Assembly: GCA_900143615.1 (NCBI GenBank)
Contig: FREU01000003.1
Coordinates: 1 to 64,000 of the forward strand
DNA length: 64,000 nucleotides
Source of the DNA: Rhodobacteraceae bacterium Alg231-30
GTDB lineage: Bacteria; Pseudomonadota; Alphaproteobacteria; Rhodobacterales; Rhodobacteraceae
Direction: 5' to 3'
This document shows, one piece after another, positions 28,489 through 36,547 of this stretch (the first letter of the stretch is position 1; each line of letters begins with the position of its first letter). A program made the translations under genes and the position numbers. The notes under the pieces are model-generated. The model ran no database searches, was not told the DNA's origin, and saw nothing but the letters and a program-made list of their open reading frames with translations.

Positions 28489-29181
28489 ATGAAAACTATA
28501 GAAATCCGCTCGCTTCAGCACAGTTGGGACAGCGCGCAGGCGCCGGTGCTTAACGTGTCCGCTTTTGATCTTGTCGCAGGGGAGCATGTGTTTGTGCATG
28601 GCCCCAGTGGGAGTGGTAAATCCACTTTTCTCTCTGCGATTGCCGGGGTCATCAAGGTGCAACATGGCGCCATAAGGGTGGTTGGATCCGATGTTGGCGC
28701 GATGGTGGGCCGTAAATGTGACCGTTTTCGTGTCGATCATTTGGGGATCATTTTTCAGGTGTTTAACTTGCTGCCTTGGCTGAGTGTTTTGGAGAACACT
28801 CTGCTTCCGTGCCGTTTTTCTGCGCGTCGGCGTGAAAACGCAGGACCAGATCCTACGGCGAGTGCGACGCGACTGTTGAGCAGTTTGGGATTGGATGATC
28901 CAAAGATTTGGAATGGGCCTGCCAGTGCGCTCAGCGTAGGACAGCAACAACGCGTGGCAGCAGCCCGTGCGCTGATTGGGGCGCCAGACGTTGTTTTGGC
29001 GGATGAGCCGACTTCGGCGCTGGATGAGGACACAAAAGAGCGTTTTGTTGACCTCTTGCTACACGAATGTCGCGCCTCGGGTGCAAGCCTCGTGTTTGTG
29101 AGCCATGATCGCGGGCTAGAAAACCGGTTTGACCGGTCGGTGGATTTGCGCAGCCTGAACGACGGGGGCTCGAATGATTAA
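28489..29181 (+). CDS. ABC transporter ATP-binding protein (LolD/MacB-like)
   Basis: A 230-aa ABC ATPase. Walker A is GPSGSGKSTFLSAIAG (about residue 42), the Q-loop region reads GIIFQVFNLLPWL, the signature is a variant (ASALSVGQQQRVAAARAL), and Walker B is VVLADEPTSALDED followed by the H-loop FVSHDR. It belongs to the group that powers FtsX-type permeases. The start is set at ATG 28489 (MKTIEIRSL). It overlaps the permease gene by 8 bp and forms an operon with it and the DUF3299 protein. Similar ATPase-permease-DUF3299 sets occur in zinc-related loci. Confidence 0.9.
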   Translation: MKTIEIRSLQHSWDSAQAPVLNVSAFDLVAGEHVFVHGPSGSGKSTFLSAIAGVIKVQHGAIRVVGSDVGAMVGRKCDRFRVDHLGIIFQVFNLLPWLSVLENTLLPCRFSARRRENAGPDPTASATRLLSSLGLDDPKIWNGPASALSVGQQQRVAAARALIGAPDVVLADEPTSALDEDTKERFVDLLLHECRASGASLVFVSHDRGLENRFDRSVDLRSLNDGGSND

Positions 29182-30715
29182 TCTGTGTTTGAAGAGCCTG
29201 CTGAACCGCACTTTTATCGCCGGTTTAACAATCTTTAGCATCGCGCTGAGCGTGGCGCTCATTCTGGGGGTTGAACGTTTACGCACCCAAGCGCGCGCAG
29301 GATTTGCCAATTCGGCCTCCGGGATTGATCTGATCGTCGCAGCGCGTGGGAACGACGTACAAATACTATTGTCGACAGTCTTCGGGGTTGGTTCAACTGG
29401 AGCAGGGGTGAACTGGGAAAGCTATGAGATGCTTCGGGCCACGCCAAAAGTCGCTTGGGCGGTTCCGGTCATGATAGGGGACAACCACCGGGGCTATCCG
29501 GTGATTGGCACTTCGGCGTCTTATTTTGATCACTTCCGCCACAGCGGTGGCCAAGCGCTTGCGTTTGAGAGTGGCGCGGTCTTTGCCTCGCCGGAAGGCG
29601 CGGTGATCGGCGCAGAGATTGCAGAGAAGTTTGGCTACGAGGTTGGGACGCAGATTATCAATGCACATGGTGCCGGAAGCGTTGCTTTTCACCTTCATGA
29701 TGAGGCTCCGTTCACTGTTTCGGGCATTTTGTCGCCAACAGGGACGGCTGCTGATCGCATGGTTTATGTCTCTTTGGAAGGCTTTGACGATCTGCATAAA
29801 GATGCCACGACGATGCCAGTCGATCCGTTTTCCGATTTAGCACAGAGAGATAAAGCACCTGTCGGGGAGCGTGAGCATGACGCGCACGATGAGGGCCACG
29901 AGCATGACGCGCATGACGAGGGCCACGAGCATGACGCGCACGATGAGGGCCACGATCATGACGCGCACGATGAGGGCCATGAGCATGACGCGCATGACGA
30001 GGGCCACGAGCATGACGCGCACGATGAGGGCCACGATCATGACGCGCACGATGAGGGCCATGAGCATGACGCGCATGACGAGGGCCACGAGCATGACGCG
30101 CACGATGAGGGCCACGATCATGACGCGCACGATGAACACCACGAGCATGATGGCCATGCGCCAGCCAGCATTAACGCAGTCTATGTGGGGCTGACAGACA
30201 GAGCTGGCGTGCTTTCGGTTCAGCGTGCGGTGGCGGAGTATCGCGAAGAGGCTTTGACGGCGGTTCTTCCCAACGTTGCGCTGCTGCAGCTATGGTCGAT
30301 CACGGGAACTGCGGAAAGCGCGCTGCGGCTGATGGCGGCTGCGGTGGCATTGGCCGGGGTGATTGGGATGCTGGTGATGCTCTCAGCGACGCTTGAGACG
30401 CGGCGGCGCGAGTTTGCAATTCTGCGCTCCGTTGGGGCGACACCGATCAGTATTCTCGGGATGATTGTAGTTGAGGCGGTTTTGTTGCTGATCGCAGGCA
30501 TTGTTTTGGGCTATGCGCTGCTGACCGCAGTAACTTTTGTGGCTGATCCGATCTTATCTGCAAACCTTGGTCTGAGATTGGGTCACGGAATGCCAACTTT
30601 GCGTGAGGGTCTTCTCATTGGGGTGGTATTCTGCTCTGGTGTGATTGCGAGTGCTGTGCCAGCGGTGAGGGTCTACAAGATGACGCTCAACGACGGGCTG
30701 TCGATGCGGTTGTAA
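29174..30715 (+). CDS. FtsX-like ABC permease with a His/Asp/Glu tandem-repeat loop
   Basis: A 513-aa permease with one N-terminal helix (about 12-28), a MacB-like periplasmic domain, and three C-terminal helices from about residue 380 (AAAVALAGVIGMLVMLSATL, VVEAVLLLIAGIVLGYALL, GLLIGVVFCSGVIASAVP) with the FtsX motif ETRRREFAILRSVGA. Inserted before the C-terminal domain, residues 234-328 consist of ten 9-residue units of the form (E/D)HDAHDEGH plus a partial unit. They contain over 30 histidines and a like number of acidic residues. This loop would lie in the periplasm and should bind divalent metals such as zinc. The metal role is inferred from composition and from the DUF3299 neighbour. 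Confidence 0.9.
   Translation: MINLCLKSLLNRTFIAGLTIFSIALSVALILGVERLRTQARAGFANSASGIDLIVAARGNDVQILLSTVFGVGSTGAGVNWESYEMLRATPKVAWAVPVMIGDNHRGYPVIGTSASYFDHFRHSGGQALAFESGAVFASPEGAVIGAEIAEKFGYEVGTQIINAHGAGSVAFHLHDEAPFTVSGILSPTGTAADRMVYVSLEGFDDLHKDATTMPVDPFSDLAQRDKAPVGEREHDAHDEGHEHDAHDEGHEHDAHDEGHDHDAHDEGHEHDAHDEGHEHDAHDEGHDHDAHDEGHEHDAHDEGHEHDAHDEGHDHDAHDEHHEHDGHAPASINAVYVGLTDRAGVLSVQRAVAEYREEALTAVLPNVALLQLWSITGTAESALRLMAAAVALAGVIGMLVMLSATLETRRREFAILRSVGATPISILGMIVVEAVLLLIAGIVLGYALLTAVTFVADPILSANLGLRLGHGMPTLREGLLIGVVFCSGVIASAVPAVRVYKMTLNDGLSMRL
29873..30157 (+). repeat. 27-bp coding tandem repeat with an 81-bp higher-order period
   Basis: Ten consecutive 27-bp units (29873-30142) and a partial eleventh encode the His-rich loop of the permease. 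Units 2-4, 5-7 and 8-10 form three nearly identical 81-bp blocks, distinguished by synonymous changes (CACGAT versus CATGAC) and by GAG versus GAT at the first codon. The last block ends differently (GAACACCAC). The near-identity of the blocks implies recent expansion by slippage or unequal crossover and predicts length variation between strains. Confidence 0.95.
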
Positions 30716-30731
30716 AGCAAAGGCGGGTTTT

Positions 30732-31391
30732 ATGAAGACATTTTCCACGGCTGTGGCGACAGCTTTAACAGTGATTTGTGCGTTCCCCGTGATGGCGGCT
30801 GATCCGCAGCAGGTGTCTTGGGTTGATCTCCTGCCGGAAGAGCGCCCGTATCATGATCCTTTTTTGGAGATGGAATACAGTCAGCTTGGTGATCTCGCCC
30901 GCCTGTTCCGCATGGAATATGACGCGGAAGAAGGCGACGTCATGGATGAGGCGACAAAGGCCGAAACGATAGAGATCCGCACGCGTCTGGAGGAACAGGG
31001 GCTGGACCCTGACTATCTGTTTAAACAGCGCGAAATTGTCATGAACCAGCGCAGAATTGCTGCGACGGAGCCTAATCCCGATCTGATTGGGAAATCTGTG
31101 CGCCTTCCGGGGTATATATTGCCGCTGGAAATGGAGGGTCAGAAGACTGTTGAATTCTTGCTGGTGCCCACCGTTGGAGCCTGTATTCACACACCACCCC
31201 CTCCGGCCAATCAAATTGTGTTGGTCAACTATGCAGAAGGATTTGAGGTCGACGGGTTCTATACGCCGGTGTGGATTAGTGGCGAAATGCAAGCCCAGTC
31301 GCAGACAAGTTCGATCTATTTGGTGGATGGGGACACAGACGTCGAGACAACCTATGTTTTGGATGCCTTAAGTGTTGAGATTTATGAATGA
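30732..31391 (+). CDS. DUF3299-type exported protein
   Basis: A 219-aa protein with a Sec signal peptide (FSTAVATALTVICAFPVMAA). The body matches the DUF3299 pattern, with GKSVRLPGYILPLEMEGQ followed by EFLLVPTVGACIHTPPPPAN and QIVLVNY. The Cys-His pair in GACIHTPPPP may bind metal. It starts 16 bp after the permease stop. DUF3299 proteins are encoded with ABC ATPase-permease pairs, including the zinc-regulated zrg-type loci of Vibrio, so a role in periplasmic metal handling is likely, though not shown here. Confidence 0.8.
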   Translation: MKTFSTAVATALTVICAFPVMAADPQQVSWVDLLPEERPYHDPFLEMEYSQLGDLARLFRMEYDAEEGDVMDEATKAETIEIRTRLEEQGLDPDYLFKQREIVMNQRRIAATEPNPDLIGKSVRLPGYILPLEMEGQKTVEFLLVPTVGACIHTPPPPANQIVLVNYAEGFEVDGFYTPVWISGEMQAQSQTSSIYLVDGDTDVETTYVLDALSVEIYE

Positions 31392-31460
31392 GTCACGTGC
31401 GCATAGCTCGATGAGCGGTACGATATTCCGGATTGTGCAAATGAAACCGAGCGCCGTGCA

Positions 31461-32519
31461 ATGAGGACTGCGCTGCGCAAAAGTTTGTTGTCGAAGGTGG
31501 CGCTTTCAACGTTTTTGGCAGGGGTTGGCCTGGCCACTTCGGCCACCTCTTGCGGATTTCACAATTATGCGCCGCAGCCAACATTGATTGATCGCCTTTT
31601 TGGCAGTGATGACATTGTTTTGGCCCGACCATCGCCCGACAACCCGTTTCGCTATGAAGCTTTCAAAGCCTTTGAGGGTCCTCTGGAGACGGTGGAAATT
31701 CCCTTTCTGGTGGATAGCAATACGCGCACGCGCTTTGCGCTAAATCCTGAGGCTGCGGTTTTGTTTGCGCGCGATGGAACCTATGGCCCGTGGCAGCGCA
31801 TTGTGTTTGTCGACGTCGCAATGGCGCCGGTGTTGGATACCATCATGGCGCAGCTAGAGCGTTGGCAATATGGTGAAGATTTAGAACGGTTTAGCTATTT
31901 TGCCACTTTGATCGGACATCCGGATGAGACAATACACAAGCTCGCTCTGCGCGAGCTGGATCAGGCAGACTACAGCATTCTGCGACAGCTCACACTGCAG
32001 GTGGACAAAGACCGATTGTTAGAGCCGCTGAACGGCCTTTACGACGTCGATTTCAAGGCCATACGCATCCTTTTGCTGGGGCTAAGCGGCGAGGCATCCC
32101 TCCGTCCTGTTTTAGCGCGCGGTGTTGAGGAAAGCCTTTTGGCTGATGGGCGATTTTTGGGGGCTTTTGCCACCGCTTTGATCGAGTTGGAGGGCCCTGA
32201 TGCCGTCGCGCATTTGACCTCAACCTATTTGACAGACCGCAGTGTGCCTCTGTTGGCGCGGGAGCTAATTGTGGAAGCGCTGGCCTTGCAAAGCTTGACG
32301 GACCAAAAAGATCTGCAAGACACAATAACCCAAGCCATCGAAGGGGTGTTGTGGATTGATGCAGACCTATCCTGGGCCGTGGCACGGCAATTTGGGGCGC
32401 GTGCCAACTGGTCATTTGCGCCAGCGCTTCAGGCTGTCATGGACGCAGGCACTGTCTACTCCGCTGCGGAGCGGCAGGACATTTCCCAGTATTTGGAAAT
32501 CGCGAAACAGGTCCAATAG
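31461..32519 (+). CDS. Exported hypothetical protein with HEAT-like helical repeats
   Basis: A 352-aa protein with an N-terminal signal peptide (LLSKVALSTFLAGVGLATSA) followed by an early Cys. The second half (for example DFKAIRILLLGLSGEAS and SVPLLARELIVEALALQSL) looks like repeated helical pairs of the HEAT or PBS-lyase type, suggesting a protein-interaction scaffold in the periplasm. It is 69 bp downstream of the DUF3299 gene and probably in the same operon, so it may act with the metal-related ABC system. I do not recognise a named family. Confidence 0.65.
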   Translation: MRTALRKSLLSKVALSTFLAGVGLATSATSCGFHNYAPQPTLIDRLFGSDDIVLARPSPDNPFRYEAFKAFEGPLETVEIPFLVDSNTRTRFALNPEAAVLFARDGTYGPWQRIVFVDVAMAPVLDTIMAQLERWQYGEDLERFSYFATLIGHPDETIHKLALRELDQADYSILRQLTLQVDKDRLLEPLNGLYDVDFKAIRILLLGLSGEASLRPVLARGVEESLLADGRFLGAFATALIELEGPDAVAHLTSTYLTDRSVPLLARELIVEALALQSLTDQKDLQDTITQAIEGVLWIDADLSWAVARQFGARANWSFAPALQAVMDAGTVYSAAERQDISQYLEIAKQVQ

Positions 32520-32552
32520 CGTTTCTGCACACCCTGTTTGGTGGGGCGTTGC

Positions 32553-33305
32553 CTAGGGCAGAACATAGGGTTTATTGCACACCATTTCGACGTTGGCTGC
32601 CGTGCCGAACACATCGCGCAGCAAGGCCGTGGTCACGAGATCTTCGGGGCGCCCAGTGCAGTTGATTTGACCGTCTTTCATTACAACGAGATGATCCGCA
32701 TAGTGGGCAGCAAAGTTGATGTCATGCAGCACGATGACGATGGTTTTGTTTTGGGTGTCGGCGAGATCGCGCAACAGCGCCATAAGCGCGCGCGAGGCGG
32801 CGATGTCGAGGTTGTTGAGCGGCTCATCGAGCAGCAGATAATCGGTATCCTGCGCATAGGTCATGGCCACATGCGCTTTGTGGCGCTGCCCCCCTGAGAG
32901 CGTGTCCAGAAATCGGTCGGACAGCGCTTCCAACCCAAAGGCTTCGATGGCGGCATCGACTCGGGCGTGGTCTTTGGGGCCAAGGCGGCCTTTGCAATGT
33001 GGATAGCGGCCAAAGCGGATCAGTTCGCGCACGCTGAGGCGGGTCACAAAATGCACCTGTTGGGGCAAGATGGCCAGCTTACGCGCCAAATCGGAACTGG
33101 CGCAGTGACCGATTTCCAGATCATCAACTCTGACGCGCCCGGTTTGCAGGGGCAAGAGGCGTGAGACATGTGACAGAAGCGTAGATTTGCCCGCGCCATT
33201 GGGGCCGATCAGGGCGGTCATGCCGCCTTTGGGCAGATCAACACTGACGTCATGCAAAATCTGGGTGCCATTGACCGAATAGTTCAGGTTTTCAACGGTT
33301 ATCAT
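32553..33305 (-). CDS. Iron-siderophore ABC transporter ATP-binding protein
   Basis: A 250-aa ATPase of the FecE/FepC type. Walker A is GPNGAGKSTLLSHVS, the signature is LDTLSGGQRHKAHVAM, and Walker B is DYLLLDEPLNNLDI with HDINFAAHYAD as the H-loop. It overlaps the upstream permease gene by 4 bp and is the last gene of a four-gene minus-strand operon. It energises import of a ferric siderophore from the periplasm. Confidence 0.94.
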   Translation of the reverse strand: MITVENLNYSVNGTQILHDVSVDLPKGGMTALIGPNGAGKSTLLSHVSRLLPLQTGRVRVDDLEIGHCASSDLARKLAILPQQVHFVTRLSVRELIRFGRYPHCKGRLGPKDHARVDAAIEAFGLEALSDRFLDTLSGGQRHKAHVAMTYAQDTDYLLLDEPLNNLDIAASRALMALLRDLADTQNKTIVIVLHDINFAAHYADHLVVMKDGQINCTGRPEDLVTTALLRDVFGTAANVEMVCNKPYVLP

Positions 33306-34246
33306 GTCCAGCCTTTCCGCAAAACAAGGGCGAGGAAAACAAGGCCGCCGACAAAATCCACCACCACTGAGAGGGGGGTTGCGAGGCCAAGGATATGTTC
33401 AAGAATAGTTTGCCCACCCACCAGAATGATGCCTGCGATCAACGCACACAGCGGCAGTAGGGTTGCATGTGTTTGATTGGGAGCTACCAGTCGCGCAAGG
33501 CTGACCACCAGCAAGCCTAAGAAGGCAACGGGGCCGACGAGGGCTGTGGAGACAGAGACCAGTACCGCGACCAATATCAGGACCTGGGTTTGGCGGCGTT
33601 TGACGTTTTCACCCAGATTGACCGCCGTTTCATAGCCAAGTGCGACCACGTCAAGCTGTCGGCGCATCCGCCAACAGGCGATCAATGCTATTGTGCAGAG
33701 AACGACGGAAATTGTGAGCAGGGAAACGTCGATGTAGTTGAAGCGCGCGTAAGAGCGAACCTGAATGGTGGCGAATTCATTGGGGTCGATCATCCGGTTC
33801 ACAAAAGCCGTCAGCGAGCGGAACAGGATGCCAAAGATGATGCCGGTCAACACCATGCGCATGAGGTCGGCACGGTGTTGACCCAAGAGTGTGCCAAATA
33901 GGGCAAGCGAGGCTGCAATCAGGAGCACCAGATTGAGGGTAAACACAACTTGCGACGGCAGTTGGTTAAATCCGGCGGAGCCAATGACAAAAACCGACAT
34001 GGTCAGGATCAGCACATAAAGGGCATCAAAGCCCATGATCGACGGCGTCAAGATGTGGTTTCGCGAAATGGTCTGAAACAGCAGCGTGGCGGTGGAGACG
34101 GACATGCCGACCAGTAAAAGAGCGGCCAGTTTTCGCCCCCGAAACTTAAGGATGAATTCCCAGTGCCCGCCGGAATTCAACGTCATGAACAACACACAAC
34201 AGCCCAGCAGAACCAACGTGCCAATGATCAGGGGATTAATGCGCAT
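33302..34246 (-). CDS. Iron-siderophore ABC transporter permease (FecCD family)
   Basis: A 314-aa inner-membrane permease read from ATG 34246 (MRINPLIIGTLVLLG). A longer in-frame start at 34348 would sit deep inside the previous gene and add non-conserved residues. Conserved FecCD features include FRGRKLAALLLVGMSVSTAT near the N-terminus and VGPVAFLGLLVVSLARL in the second half, the coupling region. It overlaps the upstream permease gene by 11 bp. The pairing of two distinct permeases is typical of the catecholate-type VctDG/FatCD/CeuBC systems. Confidence 0.93.
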   Translation of the reverse strand: MRINPLIIGTLVLLGCCVLFMTLNSGGHWEFILKFRGRKLAALLLVGMSVSTATLLFQTISRNHILTPSIMGFDALYVLILTMSVFVIGSAGFNQLPSQVVFTLNLVLLIAASLALFGTLLGQHRADLMRMVLTGIIFGILFRSLTAFVNRMIDPNEFATIQVRSYARFNYIDVSLLTISVVLCTIALIACWRMRRQLDVVALGYETAVNLGENVKRRQTQVLILVAVLVSVSTALVGPVAFLGLLVVSLARLVAPNQTHATLLPLCALIAGIILVGGQTILEHILGLATPLSVVVDFVGGLVFLALVLRKGWT

Positions 34247-35198
34247 GGCGCGGCCCCCGATAGAGTAACCACAGGAACACAACGGCGCCCAACACACCCA
34301 TGATGGTGCCAACAGGAATTTCAAACGGGTGACGTACGATCCGGCCAATGATATCCGAGGCCAGAACCAGCATACCGCCGCATAAAGCTGTCAGAGGCAG
34401 CGTCTGGCGCAGGTTGTCGCCAAAGCGACGGCTGACGATGTTGGGGACAATCAAGCCGATAAACGGGATGGCGCCGACGGTGACAACTGTCAGCGCGGCG
34501 ACGATGGAGATTACGACCAACCCCATGATCATGACTTGGTTATAGTTCAGGCCCAGATTGACGCTGGCGTCGCGCCCAAGGCCGAGAATGGCGAATTGAT
34601 CCGCTACAAAATAGGCCAGTGCGGCCACAATGGCGGCGATCCACAAGAGCTCATAGCGACCGCGCATGATGCCTGAGAAGTCGCCGTTCAGCCAGATGTC
34701 GATGAATTGCAACATGTCGGTTTGATAGGCAAAGAAGGTCATCGTTGCGCCAAGGATACCGCCGTAGATCATGCCCACTAATGGCACCAGCAGCGGCTGG
34801 GTTGGGGGCAGGCGGCGCACCATCATCAGAAAGCCCAAGCTGGCAAAGAGAGCAGTCACCGAGGCAAGCGCCATTTTTGCAAACATCGGCGCGCTGGGAA
34901 AAAAGATGGTCACGACGAGAATGCCAAGTGCTGCGCCTTGGCCGGTGCCGGCTGTCATGGGTTCGACAAAGCGGTTGCGTACCAGCGTTTGCATAATCAG
35001 GCCGCAGACCGCGAGGGCGGATCCGGAAATCAGCGCTGCGATTGTACGGGGCAGGCGGCTGTCAGCGATCAAGGTCCAAGAGGCCGGATCTTGCCACAGG
35101 TCTCGGGGGCCGAGGGAAATCACCCCGACAAACAGTGAAATTGTGGCCAGAACAAAGGTTCCGGCCACCAAGAGAGCTGCGATATAGCCGCGTTTCAT
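34236..35198 (-). CDS. Iron-siderophore ABC transporter permease (FecCD family)
   Basis: This 320-aa permease partners the one encoded downstream. It has about nine hydrophobic segments. DSRLPRTIAALISGSALAVC is the conserved FecCD opening and VGAIPFIGLIVPNIVSRRFG is the coupling region that contacts the ATPase. The start is 7 bp after the stop of the binding-protein gene. Together the two permeases form the heterodimeric channel. Confidence 0.93.
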   Translation of the reverse strand: MKRGYIAALLVAGTFVLATISLFVGVISLGPRDLWQDPASWTLIADSRLPRTIAALISGSALAVCGLIMQTLVRNRFVEPMTAGTGQGAALGILVVTIFFPSAPMFAKMALASVTALFASLGFLMMVRRLPPTQPLLVPLVGMIYGGILGATMTFFAYQTDMLQFIDIWLNGDFSGIMRGRYELLWIAAIVAALAYFVADQFAILGLGRDASVNLGLNYNQVMIMGLVVISIVAALTVVTVGAIPFIGLIVPNIVSRRFGDNLRQTLPLTALCGGMLVLASDIIGRIVRHPFEIPVGTIMGVLGAVVFLWLLYRGPRHAH

Positions 35199-35205
35199 TA
35201 AGAGG

Positions 35206-36090
35206 TCAGTCCGCGCTTACAGAGTTGTAAATGAGGTCGAGTGTGCGGCTCATCGATTGAACGCCGCCGCCGGCGATGTAGACATCTGCCGAGTTCAGAT
35301 AGATCACGTTGTCATTGGTCCATGCCTTGGTTTCCTGAACCAAAGGGTTGTCCAATGTGATCCGTGCGCTGTCGCCGGGTTGACCAATCGCGGCAAGGCG
35401 GTCGGCAACGATCAGAATGTCAGGATCGGCGTCTTTGATGAATTCAAAGGACACGGCCTCACCATGGGTGGCCTCGGCAACGGCTTGGACAGCTTCGGGC
35501 AGGCCCAATTCGGTGTGGAACCAGCCATAGCGGCCCTTGGTGCCGTAGGCTGAAATTTTGGGACCGTTGGTTTGGATCATCAAAGCTGTGCCCAAAGTTT
35601 CGGTGCGGGCACGGGTGCGCTCGAATTTGGCTTCGATCTCGGCGCGCAATTCGGCGGCGCGCTCTTCTTTGCCAAATAGAATGCCATAGGCGTCAAGGCG
35701 GGCAAGCCCGTCAGAGATGGCGTCTTCGCCAATTGCCATGTTGATGACGGGCGCCAGTTCGGAGAGCCCTTCGGTTTGGGTGGCGGCGCGGCTGCCAACG
35801 ATGATGAGGTCGGGTTTCAGCCCATAAATGGCTTCAAAATTGGGTTCGTGCATCGTGCCAACGGTTGCGGCATTCGCGGCGACGTCATCTAAGTAGTCCA
35901 CACGCAGCGCATCTGGCGTGCCGGCGATATCGATGCCGAGCGCATTCAGGGTATCGATGGCTGCAACTTCCAGCACGACAATGCGTTCGGGACTGTTAGG
36001 GATATCAACAGGACCGATTGCGGTCTCGATTTCCACCGCATGGGCAGTGGTCGCGGTTAGGGCGCATACGACGGCAAGCTGTCGGATCAT
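35206..36090 (-). CDS. Siderophore ABC transporter substrate-binding protein
   Basis: A 294-aa periplasmic binding protein with a short Sec signal (MIRQLAVVCALTATTAHA). The mature protein opens IETAIGPVDIPNSPERIVVL and contains the class III binding-protein features YGLKPDLIIVGSRAA and ISAYGTKGRYGWFHTELGL. It resembles the CeuE/FatB/VctP group that binds catecholate siderophores. It is the first gene of the operon. No TonB receptor or siderophore biosynthesis gene is in the window, so the ligand may be a siderophore made by other organisms. Confidence 0.92.
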   Translation of the reverse strand: MIRQLAVVCALTATTAHAVEIETAIGPVDIPNSPERIVVLEVAAIDTLNALGIDIAGTPDALRVDYLDDVAANAATVGTMHEPNFEAIYGLKPDLIIVGSRAATQTEGLSELAPVINMAIGEDAISDGLARLDAYGILFGKEERAAELRAEIEAKFERTRARTETLGTALMIQTNGPKISAYGTKGRYGWFHTELGLPEAVQAVAEATHGEAVSFEFIKDADPDILIVADRLAAIGQPGDSARITLDNPLVQETKAWTNDNVIYLNSADVYIAGGGVQSMSRTLDLIYNSVSAD

Positions 36091-36503
36091 GTCGGGAACT
36101 CCGGTCTGTGCAGCTTGGCTGGATATTTGGCTGAGCTGATTTGACGGGGTGATAGGCTTTGAATTTGTTCAGGTCCAGAGTGCCTGAGTTTTTCTATCGG
36201 AAAAGCGGCGAAGATTTGCCAACGTTTTTAAGGAGTGGTGTTTCGGGGATCTCACGCTGTGTCGGTATCGGCTCTTTCCTGAAAGGTAAAACAATCATGA
36301 ATCTTATGGGGTTGTATGAAGCTGTGTCGCTGAAGGCGTCTTGAATGGTGTGCGCTGGCGGAACTGTCCGTAGCTTGGATGCAATGAAAAGGTCGCTGGA
36401 GAAGGGTGGTGATGTGTCAATTACTCATACGGTAAGCGCGGAAAAGTGCCTTATGCCCTTGCGCTGCCAAGCAGGGCAAACTAGAAGAACCCAAATTTTT
36501 AAC
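36091..36503. other. Non-coding region before trigger factor
   Basis: About 410 bases between the siderophore operon (leftward) and tig (rightward). Two short ORFs here have no recognisable content. The region must contain promoters in both directions. I could not identify a clear iron-responsive (Irr or RirA) box. An imperfect hairpin GCCCTTGC / GCAGGGC lies near 36456-36478. Confidence 0.45.
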
Positions 36504-36526
36504 GCGCGCGGGCCGGTCCCGCGCGC
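36504..36526 (+). promoter_or_regulatory. Strong GC hairpin just upstream of the trigger factor start
   Basis: GCGCGCGGG (36504-36512) and CCCGCGCGC (36518-36526) form a perfect 9-bp stem with a CCGGT loop, ending 21 bases before the tig ATG and about 10 bases before its ribosome-binding region. No T-run follows, so it is not a simple terminator. It may influence translation or mRNA stability, or it may be a cold- or heat-sensitive element. Function is inferred. Confidence 0.55.
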
Positions 36527-36547
36527 ATCTACTTATGGGGATTCCTG

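Noticed and set aside
29873-30157. CRISPR array
   Set aside because: The periodic units are contiguous coding repeats without unique spacers and remain in frame with the permease.
29837-30194. Long ORFs in other frames over the His-rich repeat (Met/Arg/Thr-rich and Val/Met-rich)
   Set aside because: They are shadows of the 27-bp repeat, which is open in several frames. Only the permease frame continues into conserved FtsX-like sequence.
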